Source of the DNA: Bryobacterales bacterium | GTDB lineage: Bacteria; Acidobacteriota; Terriglobia; Bryobacterales; UBA6623 | NCBI GenBank assembly: GCA_022826925.1 | Contig: JAJDTX010000044.1 | Span: 1 to 44,912 of the forward strand | Length of the DNA stretch: 44,912 nt | Direction: 5' to 3' | Part shown: positions 44,172-44,912 of the stretch, one piece after another | How the letters are laid out: the number at the start of each line of letters is the position of its first letter | Numbering within the stretch: the first letter of the stretch is position 1 | Program-made: the position numbers and the translations under genes | The notes under the pieces: model-generated | The model's input: the letters and a program-made list of their open reading frames with translations, nothing else | Databases searched by the model: none | What the model was told of the DNA's origin: nothing

Positions 44172-44189
44172 ACCACTATATGTAGTGGT
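44172..44189 (-). terminator. Hairpin at the end of the cI-like regulator gene
   Basis: ACCACTA-TATG-TAGTGGT, perfect 7-bp arms with a 4-base loop, beginning at the last base of the regulator stop codon. On the minus strand it is followed by a G run and not a T run, so its role as a terminator is tentative; an operator is possible. Confidence 0.4.
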
Positions 44190-44551
44190 CAGCCTCCGAG
44201 GAGCCTGATGGCTGTTCGCTGAAGCTCCTCAAGTCGGTGAATCGCCTCGATTACCTCGTGACGCTCTGCTTGCTGCTTGTGCTTGGCAATCTCGACGAAA
44301 GCATCCTCGAGACTGCTTGAGGTGGCCAGATCTAAGGCTTCGAGGATGTGTGTCGACACGCGTCGAGGCGGACCGATGTAGAACTCTAGATCCAGTTCAC
44401 GACATAGCGCCGCCGCAGTCGATACTCGAATGTCCTCGTTCTGCCTCAGGTTGGATACGCAGCTGTGATGACCAACCGCCGCCAGCGACACCGATCTATC
44501 GGAACGTCCGCTCTGGTCGACCGCTTCCAGGATCGCTTCGCATGGAGTCAT
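44189..44551 (-). CDS. Small helix-turn-helix regulator (cI-like)
   Basis: A 120-residue protein from ATG 44551; 13 more codons are open upstream. The N-terminus MTPCEAILEAVDQSGRSDRSVSLAAVGHHSCVSNLRQNEDIRVSTAAALCRELDLEFYIGPPR fits small phage-repressor-like XRE proteins (positions 1-63; HTH about 22-50). The C-terminal 50 residues are Glu/Lys/Gln-rich and helical (HKQQAERHEVIEAIHRLEELQRTAIRLL), probably for dimerisation. It lies divergent from a second small regulator-like gene across a 68-bp AT-rich gap. Confidence 0.78.
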   Translation of the reverse strand: MTPCEAILEAVDQSGRSDRSVSLAAVGHHSCVSNLRQNEDIRVSTAAALCRELDLEFYIGPPRRVSTHILEALDLATSSSLEDAFVEIAKHKQQAERHEVIEAIHRLEELQRTAIRLLGG

Positions 44552-44619
44552 ATCGACACTAAAAAATTTTATCCCAGAAGGCGCTTGCATTCGACTTAAA
44601 AAAAACTAATATATCTCCT
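44552..44619. promoter_or_regulatory. AT-rich divergent promoter region
   Basis: 68 bp with runs of A and T (AAAAAATTTTAT, eight As in TTAAAAAAAACTAATATAT), much more AT-rich than the rest of the window. It must hold both promoters, and being next to a repressor it probably holds its operator. Confidence 0.5.
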
Positions 44620-44772
44620 ATGGATGACACCCAGCGCCTACCGAGCGATCTCGATGTCATTGCCGTGTGCGACTCCTATCGCAGCTTAATCGAGCTCAGC
44701 GAGTCTCGCATCGGCCAGCTGGCGGCCGGGAATCCAGGGTTCTACCTGCGCATGAGGAATGGCGGAGGCTGC
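44620..44772 (+). pseudogene. Small regulator-like gene interrupted by an insertion sequence
   Basis: From ATG 44620, 51 codons read DVIAVCDSYRSLIELSESRIGQLAAGNPGFYLRMRNGGGC. This matches the first part of a family of small helix-turn-helix-like proteins that run ...LAAGNP(x)F(x)RLR-(A/N)GGGCT-(x)RT.... (recalled, not searched). The match stops exactly at the GGGC codons; the frame then runs on into DNA with repeated palindromes, so the C-terminal third is lost. Divergent from the cI-like gene. Confidence 0.6.
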
Positions 44773-44912
44773 TGTAGAGAGGCGGAATATTCCGGCGGTA
44801 GTTTTTCGGAATATTCCGGCGGCAGGAGAGGGCGTTTTGCCGGATTATTTGTGATTTGCAGCAGGGGCAGACGGAGCGGTTGGGAAGGGTTTTGGCAGCA
44901 GTCTGTGGGGGC
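44773..44912 (+). mobile_element. Left end of an IS21-like insertion sequence (cut by window edge)
   Basis: Starting at 44773 the DNA reads TGTAGAGAGGCGGAATATT, beginning with TG as IS21-family ends do, and carries two copies of a 16-bp repeat 24 bp apart (see repeat entry). IS21-family elements have multiple internal repeats at each terminus. The left boundary is set by where the interrupted gene stops matching its family. No transposase is visible before the window ends. The family name is a best guess. Confidence 0.55.
44783..44822 (+). repeat. Two copies of CGGAATATTCCGGCGG
   Basis: Identical 16-bp units at 44783-44798 and 44807-44822, each containing the 12-bp palindrome CGGAATATTCCG. 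Their period is 24 bp, about two helical turns, as expected of transposase binding sites. Confidence 0.85.

Overview
The window looks like a chromosomal segment of a GC-rich Acidobacteriota bacterium. Three gene types point there: a large VWFA protein of the kind known from acidobacteria (19142-21349), a GWxTD-domain lipoprotein (1459-2016), and an ADOP-type permease of an ABC transporter (40936-43515). The assignment rests on these families only. No rRNA gene, tRNA gene or CRISPR array was seen.

Layout. 1-651 is the C-terminal end of an SF2 helicase cut by the window edge. 733-2016 holds small secreted proteins and the GWxTD protein. 2361-7830 is a metabolic block: a UPF0261/Tm-1-like protein paired with a PEP-hydrolase-like TIM barrel (the two halves of the plant Tm-1 protein as separate genes), a cupin, a LarA-type racemase and a divergent Na+/amino-acid symporter. 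8159-8485 is a small membrane protein and 9140-9868 a lone sugar-nucleotidyltransferase. 16795 down to 9890 is one compact minus-strand Fe-S assembly operon, sufB-sufC-sufD-sufS-sufT-like-rrf2-mrp, with starts and stops touching or overlapping and an inverted repeat in front of sufB.

17079-23113 (minus strand) reads grpE, dnaJ, a BON+VWA secreted protein, then a two-gene unit not known to me: a PD-(D/E)xK/Vsr-like putative nuclease followed 6 bp later by a large nitrilase-superfamily protein with an intact E-K-C triad. This pair is the leading candidate for an undescribed system. 23456-23846 is a toxin-antitoxin remnant whose PIN toxin is frameshifted. 23897-28484 returns to housekeeping or secreted genes (TPR protein, accA, NHL propeller, heavy-metal-binding-domain protein).

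28657-37287 is an accessory zone: an AAA/DUF4143 ATPase with a near-consensus promoter, an orphan VapB-type antitoxin, a 575-residue SAM-methyltransferase/HNH-nuclease fusion, a PIN toxin with an XRE-ImmA/IrrE regulator behind a palindromic operator, a DUF4019 protein, a Tat-exported class-V aminotransferase, an orphan addiction-module-like regulator, and a broken tandem copy of that aminotransferase. 37426-43515 has a membrane hydrolase of the YdjM/DUF457 type and a MacA/MacB-like efflux set in which the permease faces the adaptor and ATPase genes. The window ends with a cI-like regulator divergent from a small gene that is interrupted at 44773 by what looks like the left end of an IS21-type insertion sequence.

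Many long reading frames antisense to real genes are products of high GC and were left out.
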